Assembly (NCBI GenBank): GCA_900759005.1
Contig: CAAEUQ010000176.1
Location: 1-18,842 of the forward strand
Reading direction: 5' to 3'
From: Clostridia bacterium
Lineage (GTDB): Bacteria; Bacillota; Clostridia; Christensenellales; Aristaeellaceae
Length of the DNA: 18,842 nt
Within the stretch, counting starts at the first letter, position 1, and each line of letters opens with the position of its first letter. This document shows, piece by piece, positions 1 to 6,308 of the stretch. The notes below the pieces were generated by a model that did not search any database, was not told the DNA's origin, and saw only the letters and a program-made list of their open reading frames with translations. The position numbers and the translations under genes were made by a program.

Positions 1-699
1 TATATTCGAAGCCGGAAATACGATCAATGGATGAACAAAATCATGGGCCCCAATCCAATCAAGCTTACGGAAGAGCTGATGCAAAACCATGCAATTCCGG
101 TCGGTGCGCGCGTGTGCGACCTCGGCAGCGGTCAGGGGCTGACCTCGATATTCCTTGCGCGCGAATACGGATTGACCGTTTACGCCGCCGATCTCTGGAG
201 CGATCCGGAAGAGAATCGCCGCTTCTTTGAATCCGCGGGCGCGGCGAATGTGATTCCCGTGAAGGCGGATGCGGAGAAGCTTCCGTTCGAACGCGATTTT
301 TTCGACGCGGTGGTCAGCGTGGATTCCTACAACTATTTCGGGCGTGACGAAGCGTATCTCGATGAAAAGCTGCTGCCGTTTTTGAAAAAAGACGGGCTGA
401 TTTACCTCGCGATTCCCGGTATGAAGCGCGACTGCCATGCGCATTTGCCCGAGGTGCTGCTCAGATCATGGACGCCGGAGCAGCTGGAATATATGCACGA
501 CGCGGCATGGTGGCGCGCGCTGATCGGCAAATGCCGCGGTGCGGAAATCCTCGAGCTTTCCGAGATGGAGAGCAATGAAGAGGTCTGGGCGGACTGGCTG
601 AAACAGGAAAACGAATACGCAGTAAACGATCGCAAAACCATGCTTTCTGGCGGCGGTGAATACCTGAATTTCATCAAGATCGTCTTGAAAAAGCGATAA
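1..699 (+). CDS. SAM-dependent methyltransferase (5' end outside window)
   Basis: Class I methyltransferase of the small-molecule type. The frame is open from base 1, and residues before the first ATG at 31 (KYDQWMNKIMGPNP) already match the N-terminal part I know from this family, where a GPN motif precedes the Rossmann core. That ATG also lacks a good ribosome binding site, so the true start is probably upstream of the window. Motif I is VCDLGSGQGLTS, followed by an acidic residue after the second strand (AADLW) and the motif IV-like stretch FFDAVVSVDSYNYFG. The C-terminal part is rich in Trp and acidic residues (WTPEQL, AWWRALIG, VWADWL), as in relatives that I recall being annotated only as SAM-dependent methyltransferases. 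The substrate cannot be inferred. The gene ends against a hairpin shared with the convergent kinase gene. Confidence 0.85.
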   Translation, partial: YIRSRKYDQWMNKIMGPNPIKLTEELMQNHAIPVGARVCDLGSGQGLTSIFLAREYGLTVYAADLWSDPEENRRFFESAGAANVIPVKADAEKLPFERDFFDAVVSVDSYNYFGRDEAYLDEKLLPFLKKDGLIYLAIPGMKRDCHAHLPEVLLRSWTPEQLEYMHDAAWWRALIGKCRGAEILELSEMESNEEVWADWLKQENEYAVNDRKTMLSGGGEYLNFIKIVLKKR

Positions 700-700
700 A

Positions 701-740
701 AAACGGGCGGAACGCGGTAAAAAAAGCGTTCCGCCCGTTT
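701..740. terminator. bidirectional intrinsic terminator
   Basis: A perfect 15-bp inverted repeat (701-715 with 726-740; AAACGGGCGGAACGC on the left arm) encloses a 10-base loop. It starts one base after the methyltransferase stop and ends three bases before the stop of the convergent kinase gene. The A-rich left and T-rich right ends provide short U tracts in both directions. Confidence 0.85.
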
Positions 741-743
741 GAA

Positions 744-1736
744 TCAGAGTTTTCGGGAGAGGAGAATCATGTCAGTCAGCGTTTGACCGTTTTCGATGAT
801 TGGCTCGGAGTAATTCTCGCTGAAAAAACATTTGCGCGCGCCGCATTCTTCAAATCCGAATCGCTTGTAAAACGGAACCATTGCCGGCGAAGTGCCGACC
901 AGCATCCGCTCGCAGCGCGGCTGATAAAGCTTCAAAAGATGCCTGACCAGATGCGTCGCATAGCCGTTCCTGCGCTGATCGGGCGCTGTGGCGAGGTTGA
1001 ACAGCTCGCAGTCGCGTTCGCCCGCCATGCCTGCGATCGCGACTGCAACCGCGCGGCCGTTCGTCATCAGCACATACATTTCTCCGGAATCCAGATATTT
1101 TCGGATCATCGCCTCGGATGGATCCGCTTCAAGCAGCAGCGGCATATACGCCTCCTTGCCGTAAGCGATTTTGCGCACTTCGATCGGCGCGAGCTCGCCC
1201 GTCGTCCAATGATGGCGGCAGAGCGCAACATAGCTTTCGTTGCCGCCGAGCAGAATCTGCTCGCCGGATTTGACTACGCGTCCGTTCAGCACACGCGCAT
1301 TGAACGTTGCCTTGCGGCCGCACCAGCAGACGGTCTTGATTTCCTCGATCGTGTCCGCCCACGCCATCAGCCACGAGCTGCCCTCGAAGAGATTGCCGCG
1401 GAAATCCGCACGCAGACCGTAGCAGATGACCGGAATATTCAGATCGTCCACCACGTGTACCAGGTATTCGACCTGCGATTTTGTCAAAAACTGTGCTTCA
1501 TCGACGATAATGCAATCGTAAACGGATAAATCCATGCCTTCCAGTTCTTCGATATAGCTGCACGGCGCGCTCAAGCCCGAGCGGGAACCGACCAGACGCG
1601 CACCGTCGCGATTGTCCAGACGAGGCTTTAACAGAAGCGCGTTCTGACCGCGTTCGTGATAGTTGTATTGCACCATGATCGCGTTGGCGGTCTTGGAGGA
1701 GCCCATCGCGCCGTAGCGGAAATAGAGTTTCGCCAT
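744..1736 (-). CDS. tdk: thymidine kinase fused to GNAT acetyltransferase
   Basis: 330-residue protein. Residues 1 to about 190 are a type II thymidine kinase, which phosphorylates thymidine to dTMP with ATP. Visible are the P-loop GAMGSSKT (9-16), the VDEAQF motif with the catalytic glutamate (E80), and zinc ligands in CWC (C137, C139) and CRHH (C173, H176). Stand-alone enzymes of this family are about 190-205 residues. Here the frame continues without a stop into a GNAT domain (about 195-330) with motif A APDQRRNGYATHL and motif B VPFYKRFGFEE. The ATG at 1736 is chosen because AGGAG lies 7 bases before it; the in-frame ATG at 1742 is only one base from AGGAG, and the open frame further upstream lacks homology. 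The role of the acetyltransferase half is unknown; it may act on an unrelated small molecule. Both halves keep their key motifs. Confidence 0.85.
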   Translation of the reverse strand: MAKLYFRYGAMGSSKTANAIMVQYNYHERGQNALLLKPRLDNRDGARLVGSRSGLSAPCSYIEELEGMDLSVYDCIIVDEAQFLTKSQVEYLVHVVDDLNIPVICYGLRADFRGNLFEGSSWLMAWADTIEEIKTVCWCGRKATFNARVLNGRVVKSGEQILLGGNESYVALCRHHWTTGELAPIEVRKIAYGKEAYMPLLLEADPSEAMIRKYLDSGEMYVLMTNGRAVAVAIAGMAGERDCELFNLATAPDQRRNGYATHLVRHLLKLYQPRCERMLVGTSPAMVPFYKRFGFEECGARKCFFSENYSEPIIENGQTLTDMILLSRKL

Positions 1737-1755
1737 TTTCATTCTCCTAAACGCA

Positions 1756-1784
1756 TTTATAGCTTTATTAAAATTCGAGCAAAC
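1756..1784 (-). promoter_or_regulatory. possible promoter of the kinase gene
   Basis: On the minus strand a TATAAA box (1761-1756) lies 17 bases from a weak -35 GTTTGC (1784-1779), about 20 bases upstream of the kinase start. The -10 is good and the -35 poor, so this is tentative. Confidence 0.3.
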
Positions 1785-1806
1785 GCCCGCTGAATCCTGC
1801 CTGCAC

Positions 1807-1835
1807 TTGAAAAAAGCGCGAACTTTGGATAGAAT
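1807..1835 (+). promoter_or_regulatory. sigma-A promoter of tmcAL
   Basis: TTGAAA (1807-1812), a 17-base spacer and TAGAAT (1830-1835) sit 35 bases before the tmcAL start. Transcription would begin near 1842, giving a short leader that carries AGGAGG (1857-1862). Confidence 0.75.
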
Positions 1836-1869
1836 AGACAAAGAACCATTTTATTCAGGAGGCGCGCTC

Positions 1870-3042
1870 ATGAAAATCGCCGGCGTAATCTGCGAATACA
1901 ATCCGTTTCACCGCGGCCACGCGTATCATCTCGCAGAAACGCGCGCGCGGACGGGCTGCGATTATATCGTCGCCTGCATGACGGGCAGCTTTGTTCAGCG
2001 CGGCGAAGCAGCGTGCCTTTCCAAATGGACGCGCGCGGAAATGGCGCTTCGCTCGGGCGCGGACGCGGTATTTGAATTGCCGGCGCTGTATGCGATTCGT
2101 ACGGCGGATGTGTTTGCGCGCGGCGGTGTGGCGATTCTAAGCGGGATCGGCGCGGATGTACTCTCGTTCGGCAGCGAAACGGCGGATATGCACCTGCTGG
2201 AATCGATTGCGGAGCTGCGCGAAAACGAGCCGGATTGCGTCTCAAACGCCATTCGCCGCGGACTTTCCGAGGGCAAATCCCACGCACGCGCGCAGGGAGA
2301 AGCGATCGCCGAATACCTGAATCTGAATCCTGAATTGCTCGACAGCCCGAATCTCATTCTCGCGTGCGAATATCTGCACGCAATTCATGCGCTCAGCGCG
2401 GGGATTCAACCGATTGCCATTCGGCGTGCCGGCGATTACCATTCCGGCGAAACGGGCGCAGGCTACGCGTCCGCGAACGCCGTTCGCCGCCTGCTCCGGA
2501 TGGGTGAAATGAAGCAGGCAGCGGCGGAATTGCCCGAAACGGTGCAATTTGCGCTGCGGGAATGGAAGGGAATGCACGCACCGGACGATCTGTTGATCCA
2601 TTGCCTGCGAAGTATGACGGAATCGGAAATTGCGGCGCTTCCGGACGTTTCGGAGGGACTGGAAAACCGCGTGAAACGCGCCGCCAGTGAAGCGTTCGAC
2701 CGCGAATCGCTGATCGAAAAGCTCAAATGCAAGCGCTATACCCGCGCGCGCCTGAACCGCCTGTGCGCCCACGCGATGCTCGGACTTACGCGCGCGCTCG
2801 CCGAACGCCATCCAACGCCCGAATACGCGCGCCTGATCGGAATGCGGGAGGACGCGCGCCCATTGCTGCGCGAATTAAAAAGACGTGCGCAAATTCCAAT
2901 CGTTTCCAGCCCGAAAGCGCTTGTAAACAGTGAAGTCTTCGCGCTTGAAGCGCGAGCGACCGACCTCCGCGCGCTATGCATGAACGCGCCGGAACAGCGC
3001 ACCCAAAATGCCGAATGGACGACAAAGTTCGTGCGGGTGTGA
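1870..3042 (+). CDS. tmcAL: tRNA(Met) cytidine acetate ligase TmcAL
   Basis: 390 residues, close to the usual length of about 400 for this family (formerly YlbM/DUF795). TmcAL acetylates the wobble cytidine (ac4C34) of elongator tRNA-Met using acetate and ATP through an acetyl-adenylate, a role known from Bacillus subtilis. The N-terminal nucleotidyltransferase core is clear: GVICEYNPFHRGH at residues 5-17 holds the HxGH signature, followed by CMTGSFVQRGE, SKWTRAEMAL and DAVFELP. The central stretch FGSETAD is also typical. The C-terminal helical part ends with SPKALVNSEVFALEARATDL. The start at 1870 is chosen because AGGAGG lies 7 bases before it and homology begins here; an upstream in-frame ATG at 1807 overlaps the -35 box of the promoter. 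Confidence 0.93.
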   Translation: MKIAGVICEYNPFHRGHAYHLAETRARTGCDYIVACMTGSFVQRGEAACLSKWTRAEMALRSGADAVFELPALYAIRTADVFARGGVAILSGIGADVLSFGSETADMHLLESIAELRENEPDCVSNAIRRGLSEGKSHARAQGEAIAEYLNLNPELLDSPNLILACEYLHAIHALSAGIQPIAIRRAGDYHSGETGAGYASANAVRRLLRMGEMKQAAAELPETVQFALREWKGMHAPDDLLIHCLRSMTESEIAALPDVSEGLENRVKRAASEAFDRESLIEKLKCKRYTRARLNRLCAHAMLGLTRALAERHPTPEYARLIGMREDARPLLRELKRRAQIPIVSSPKALVNSEVFALEARATDLRALCMNAPEQRTQNAEWTTKFVRV

Positions 3043-3048
3043 ATGATC

Positions 3049-3139
3049 GTGCGAATTAGCCTTGTCCTAACACAGCTCGGAGCGTGCAACTTTAATTGTT
3101 GGTGAATTCGCACAAAAAACGGGCGAATTTACGCGAATT
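3049..3139. repeat. cluster of GCGAATT repeats in intergenic region
   Basis: The heptamer GCGAATT occurs at 3051, 3123 and 3133 on the plus strand and inverted (AATTCGC) at 3105. The first and the inverted copies form a 9-bp repeat pair, GTGCGAATT (3049-3057) with AATTCGCAC (3105-3113). It lies between tmcAL and the promoter of the PucR-type regulator. It could be an operator array or an RNA helix. No U tract follows on the plus strand, so it is not a clear terminator. Confidence 0.4.
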
Positions 3140-3162
3140 CAATCTGGAATATACAATTCTGC

Positions 3163-3192
3163 TTGACTCTGAATCATTCAAATGGGTATACT
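3163..3192 (+). promoter_or_regulatory. sigma-A promoter of the PucR-type regulator gene
   Basis: TTGACT (3163-3168), an 18-base spacer and TATACT (3187-3192) lie about 50 bases upstream of the start codon. Both boxes are near consensus. Confidence 0.75.
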
Positions 3193-3241
3193 GTATATAT
3201 TCATCCAGTGTTGTTCAAGCGGACAAAGGAGGAAATTCAAA

Positions 3242-4312
3242 ATGTATCTGGATCATCGAGTAACGACGAAAATTGCCCGTATTTTGAATATGATTGACGT
3301 CAATGCTTTGCTGCTCGACAACAGCGGCGCGGTCATTCTGCCGGAAGGCGACACGCGCAGCCTGAATCTGCCGGATGCGGTGCGCCAGAATCCGACGATG
3401 CCGCTGATTTACGGCGGCGTTACGTTGATCGGTACGAACGAGGAGCAGCCGGTGTTCATCTGTCTGCATGGCGACAGCGAAGATGTGAAAAAGTGCGCGG
3501 TGCTTTGCGCGGAGCTGATCAATATGATGCTGCGCGAGGATATGACCCACACGAACAGCGAGCAGTCCCTGCGCCTGATGCTGCGCGGCGACGTTGAAAC
3601 CAGCGAGTTTGAAACGCTTGCGGCGGAGCACGGCATTCCGATGCAGGCGAACCGCTGCGTGATGTATTTCTATTTCCAGGATATGGAAGCGGAAGCGGCG
3701 ATCAAACTGATGGCGGACAGTCTCGATTCCGAAGAAGATCGTCTGGCGGAGGTCGGCAGGCATTCCGTCGCGATGCTGAAGAACCTCGCCGAGGACGAAA
3801 CGTTTGCGGAGCTTGAGGAGTATGCGCGCGCGATCGAATCCACGTTCCTGACCGAGACGGGTCACGACGTGTTCATCGGCATTTCCGAGCCGCGTGAGGA
3901 TCTGATCAGCATTCCCGAGGCGTTTGAAGAGGCGCGCAGCGCGATCAACGTCGGCAGAATTTACCATTCGAACCGCACGGTGTTCGTCTATCGCAATCTG
4001 CTGCTCGAGCGCTTCCTGAACGAAGTGACCCCCGAAATGAGCGCGAATTACAACAGCAAGATCTTCAATCGCAAGACCGCGCGCCTGTTCAACGAGGAGA
4101 TGATTCACACGATTGAAACCTTCTTCGACAATAGCCTGAATCTTTCCGAAACCGCGCGCAAGCTGTACATTCACAGAAATACGCTGGTCTACCGCCTCGA
4201 AAAGGTTCAGCGCACGATCGGACTCGACCTGCGCAATTTTGACGACGCGGTCACGTTCAAGATGATGATGCTGCTCGGCAAGAACAACGGCAATCGCAAG
4301 TTCCGCCTGTAA
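3242..4312 (+). CDS. PucR/CdaR-family transcriptional regulator
   Basis: 356 residues. The C-terminus (about 290-346) is the PucR/CdaR-type helix-turn-helix: NLSETARKLYIHRNTLVYRL followed by the typical GLDLRNFDDAVTFKMMMLL. The middle (about 100-280) resembles the GGDEF-like linker domain of this family, ending in the characteristic region with EAFEEARSAINVGR. The N-terminal 90 residues (LLDNSGAVILPEG, then VFICLHGDSE) look like a small sensory domain, but I recognise no specific ligand-binding family. The start at 3242 has AGGAGG 9 bases upstream. Family members activate or repress genes for purine, sugar diacid or amino acid use. The next gene on the same strand is a protease, so the target is not evident; autoregulation through the upstream repeats is possible. 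Confidence 0.85.
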   Translation: MYLDHRVTTKIARILNMIDVNALLLDNSGAVILPEGDTRSLNLPDAVRQNPTMPLIYGGVTLIGTNEEQPVFICLHGDSEDVKKCAVLCAELINMMLREDMTHTNSEQSLRLMLRGDVETSEFETLAAEHGIPMQANRCVMYFYFQDMEAEAAIKLMADSLDSEEDRLAEVGRHSVAMLKNLAEDETFAELEEYARAIESTFLTETGHDVFIGISEPREDLISIPEAFEEARSAINVGRIYHSNRTVFVYRNLLLERFLNEVTPEMSANYNSKIFNRKTARLFNEEMIHTIETFFDNSLNLSETARKLYIHRNTLVYRLEKVQRTIGLDLRNFDDAVTFKMMMLLGKNNGNRKFRL

Positions 4313-4348
4313 TTCGCGGCGGAGAATATGCATACGATTGAAAAACAA

Positions 4349-4381
4349 AGGCGCGGAAGCGGATTCGCTTTCGCGCTTCTT
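4349..4381 (+). terminator. hairpin between regulator and protease genes
   Basis: GCGCGGAAGCG (4351-4361) pairs with CGCTTTCGCGC (4366-4376) over 11 bp including one G-T pair, with the loop GATT, followed by TTCTT. It ends only about 7 bases before the ribosome binding site of the next gene. It may be a terminator for the regulator gene or a leaky attenuator. Confidence 0.5.
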
Positions 4382-4398
4382 GAAGGAGGCAGGGTATC

Positions 4399-5622
4399 AT
4401 GCGGAGGGCAGTTGCGGTCGGCGCAGTGGTCTGGCTGATGATCATGGCGATCGTCGGCACGGCGATGATTACCACAAGCGCGTCCGATGCGCAGGTAAAT
4501 CGCCTGGTCAGCGAAGACGAATACGCAATAATCGAGCGTTATCGCCGGCTGGACGAGGTGCGCAGAACGTTGATGGACGAGTATTATCAGCCGGTCGAGG
4601 AGGATCAGCTCGTGCTCGGCGCGATTCGCGGCATGATGGATTCGCTCGACGATCCGTATACCTTCTATTATACCCCTGAGGAGCTTGCGGCTGAAGAAGA
4701 GGAGAGCAGCGGCGTGTTCCACGGCGTGGGCATGATCGTTCAGCGCACGCAGGAGGGCGAGCTTTTGATCATTCGCGTCTATCCCGATTCACCTGCGGAA
4801 GTGGCAGATTTGCGCGCGGGCGATCAGATTATCGGCGTGAACGGCGAAGCGATTACCGATACGACCGCGAAAGCGCTGGATACCGCCGTGGATATGATTC
4901 GCGGCGAGGATGGAACGCCGGTTACGATCACGGTTCGGCGCGGCGACGAGACGCTCGATCTCATCGCCACGCGCGGCAAGGTGAACGCCAGCTATGTCGA
5001 ATACAGCATTCTCGATGGCAGCATCGGCTATGTCAACATCGCGCAGTTTACCGGAAACGATGTTACGGGATTCAAGGAGGTGGTCGACGCTTTCCGCAAG
5101 GCGTATGTCAGCGGCGTGATCCTTGACTTGCGCAACAATCCCGGCGGATTGTTGACCGACGTGCTCGAAATCGCGGATATGGTGCTTCCGGAGGGACTGG
5201 TCACTTACGTTGAAGACCGCGATGGCAACCGCACGGAGTATTCCTGCGATTCGGAATACTGGAATGTTCCGATGGTCGTGCTGGTCAACGATATGTCCGC
5301 GAGCGCGTCCGAGCTGTTTACCGGCGCATTCCAGGACGATGAGCGCGGAACGGTCGTCGGTACAAAGACGTTCGGAAAGGGCATCGTGCAAACGATGATC
5401 ACGTTCGCATCGGACGGCGCGGGAATGCAGTATACGACCGAAAGCTATTTTTCGCCGAAGGGACGCTCTATTCACGGAACCGGGCTGGAGCCGGACGTGG
5501 TCGTTGAGCTGGACGAAAATGCCGTGATCAGCACGGTGAATCCGAATCCGGAAACGGACAATCAGCTGAATGTCGCGATTGAGGAACTGCGCAAGCTGAT
5601 CGAAGCGCGAGCGGCTGAATAA
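4399..5622 (+). CDS. S41-family C-terminal processing peptidase (CtpA/CtpB-like)
   Basis: 407 residues, usual for carboxy-terminal processing proteases. Residues 5-25 form a signal anchor, so the enzyme should face the outside of the membrane. After a helical segment (about 40-100; LMDEYYQPVEED, MDSLDDPYTFYYTPEE) comes a PDZ domain (about 105-180; FHGVGMIVQ, DSPAEVADLRAGDQIIGVNG). The protease core follows, with GVILDLRNNPGG (239-250), SASASELF with the likely nucleophile S302, and TKTFGKGIVQ with the general base K327. The 25-residue Ser-Lys spacing matches CtpB-type enzymes. SYFSPKGRSIHGTGLEPDV is the conserved C-terminal core end. AGGAGG lies 9 bases before the ATG. Such proteases cleave envelope or regulatory proteins at C-terminal hydrophobic ends; the substrate here is unknown. 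Confidence 0.93.
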   Translation: MRRAVAVGAVVWLMIMAIVGTAMITTSASDAQVNRLVSEDEYAIIERYRRLDEVRRTLMDEYYQPVEEDQLVLGAIRGMMDSLDDPYTFYYTPEELAAEEEESSGVFHGVGMIVQRTQEGELLIIRVYPDSPAEVADLRAGDQIIGVNGEAITDTTAKALDTAVDMIRGEDGTPVTITVRRGDETLDLIATRGKVNASYVEYSILDGSIGYVNIAQFTGNDVTGFKEVVDAFRKAYVSGVILDLRNNPGGLLTDVLEIADMVLPEGLVTYVEDRDGNRTEYSCDSEYWNVPMVVLVNDMSASASELFTGAFQDDERGTVVGTKTFGKGIVQTMITFASDGAGMQYTTESYFSPKGRSIHGTGLEPDVVVELDENAVISTVNPNPETDNQLNVAIEELRKLIEARAAE

Positions 5623-5625
5623 AAA

Positions 5626-5662
5626 AGAGAAACTGCCGATCCGAAAGGAAACGGCAGTTCTT
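5626..5662. terminator. convergent terminator between protease and GNAT genes
   Basis: AACTGCCG (5631-5638) pairs with CGGCAGTT (5652-5659) around a 13-base loop. Reading on the minus strand the stem is followed by a run of T residues (complement of AAAAAAGAGA at 5621-5630), so it best serves the minus-strand acetyltransferase gene. On the plus strand the tail CTTTCC is weaker. Confidence 0.65.
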
Positions 5663-5711
5663 TCCATATTGAAATGTGCCGCATTCCTGATCGGGAAGGC
5701 GGCGCGCTTTT

Positions 5712-6149
5712 TCAGAACATTTTGCGGACGTTGTAAATGGAGCGAATGTATTCGTAGCCCATCGATTTGTAAAACGCGAGCGCGTTTTTCTGGCGAATAT
5801 CGCTGTTTGCGCGAACGCCCTTCGCGCCGGTTTCGCGCGCCCAGTCTTCCACTGCGAGAATCAGTCTGCGACCAAGACCGTGGTGCCGGAATTCGGGGTT
5901 GACTGCGATTGCGACGATGTCCTTCATCGGCGGCGCATAGATCGGGTCGTGGTTATTGGCATGAATAAAGCCGAGCACCTTGTCCTCTGAATCAACGGCG
6001 ACCATCAGCAGGTTTTTCGGCGATCCGATCAGGCGCCGTACGTTCTGTACAACCTGTTCTTCTGAAAAATCATAGCCCAGTTCTTCACGGCAGAGCTCGT
6101 AAATGGCGTGCGCGTCAGAGATCATGCAGCGGCGAATGGTGGTATTCAT
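5712..6149 (-). CDS. GNAT-family N-acetyltransferase
   Basis: 145-residue single-domain GNAT enzyme that should transfer an acetyl group from acetyl-CoA to an amine. Motif A is seen as AIAVNPEFRHHGLGRRLI, with the acetyl-CoA pyrophosphate loop RHHGLG at 88-93; motif B is NALAFYKSMGYE (122-133). The N-terminal IRRCMISDAHAIYELCREELGY is the usual first strand and helices. The start at 6149 has GGGAG 7 bases upstream; an alternative 14 codons further upstream has no such site and starts close to the -10 box. It is a single-gene unit with its own promoter and terminator. The substrate is unknown. Confidence 0.87.
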   Translation of the reverse strand: MNTTIRRCMISDAHAIYELCREELGYDFSEEQVVQNVRRLIGSPKNLLMVAVDSEDKVLGFIHANNHDPIYAPPMKDIVAIAVNPEFRHHGLGRRLILAVEDWARETGAKGVRANSDIRQKNALAFYKSMGYEYIRSIYNVRKMF

Positions 6150-6195
6150 GAAATCGCTCCCTTCGATGCGAGATGTAATCACCTTATCCATCTCA

Positions 6196-6225
6196 ATTAT
6201 ACCAGAATCAGCCGGCGGGAATCAA
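6196..6225 (-). promoter_or_regulatory. extended -10 promoter of the GNAT gene
   Basis: On the minus strand TTGATT (6225-6220), an 18-base spacer and TATAAT (6201-6196), with TGG directly before the -10 box, lie about 45 bases upstream of the acetyltransferase start. Confidence 0.7.
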
Positions 6226-6259
6226 TACCCAAAACGGATTTTCATAAGAAAATCGGCGC

Positions 6260-6300
6260 AAACAAAGAGCGAAGAAGCGCTTTTGCTTCTCCGCTCTTTG
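6260..6300 (-). terminator. intrinsic terminator of the EF-G-like gene
   Basis: CAAAGAGCG (6263-6271) pairs with CGCTCTTTG (6292-6300). After one mismatch the stem continues as AGAAGC with GCTTCT (6273-6278 with 6285-6290) and a 6-base loop. It lies 8 bases after the stop of the minus-strand EF-G-like gene; the trailing T tract is short. Confidence 0.65.
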
Positions 6301-6308
6301 CGATAGGA

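Noticed and set aside
31..699. ATG at 31 as the true start of the methyltransferase
   Set aside because: No ribosome site precedes it and family-like residues continue upstream to base 1.
3215..4348. Long antisense open frame (377 codons) on the minus strand opposite the PucR-type regulator
   Set aside because: It mirrors the codon bias of the plus-strand gene, lacks recognisable domains and a ribosome site, and the plus gene has clear family motifs.
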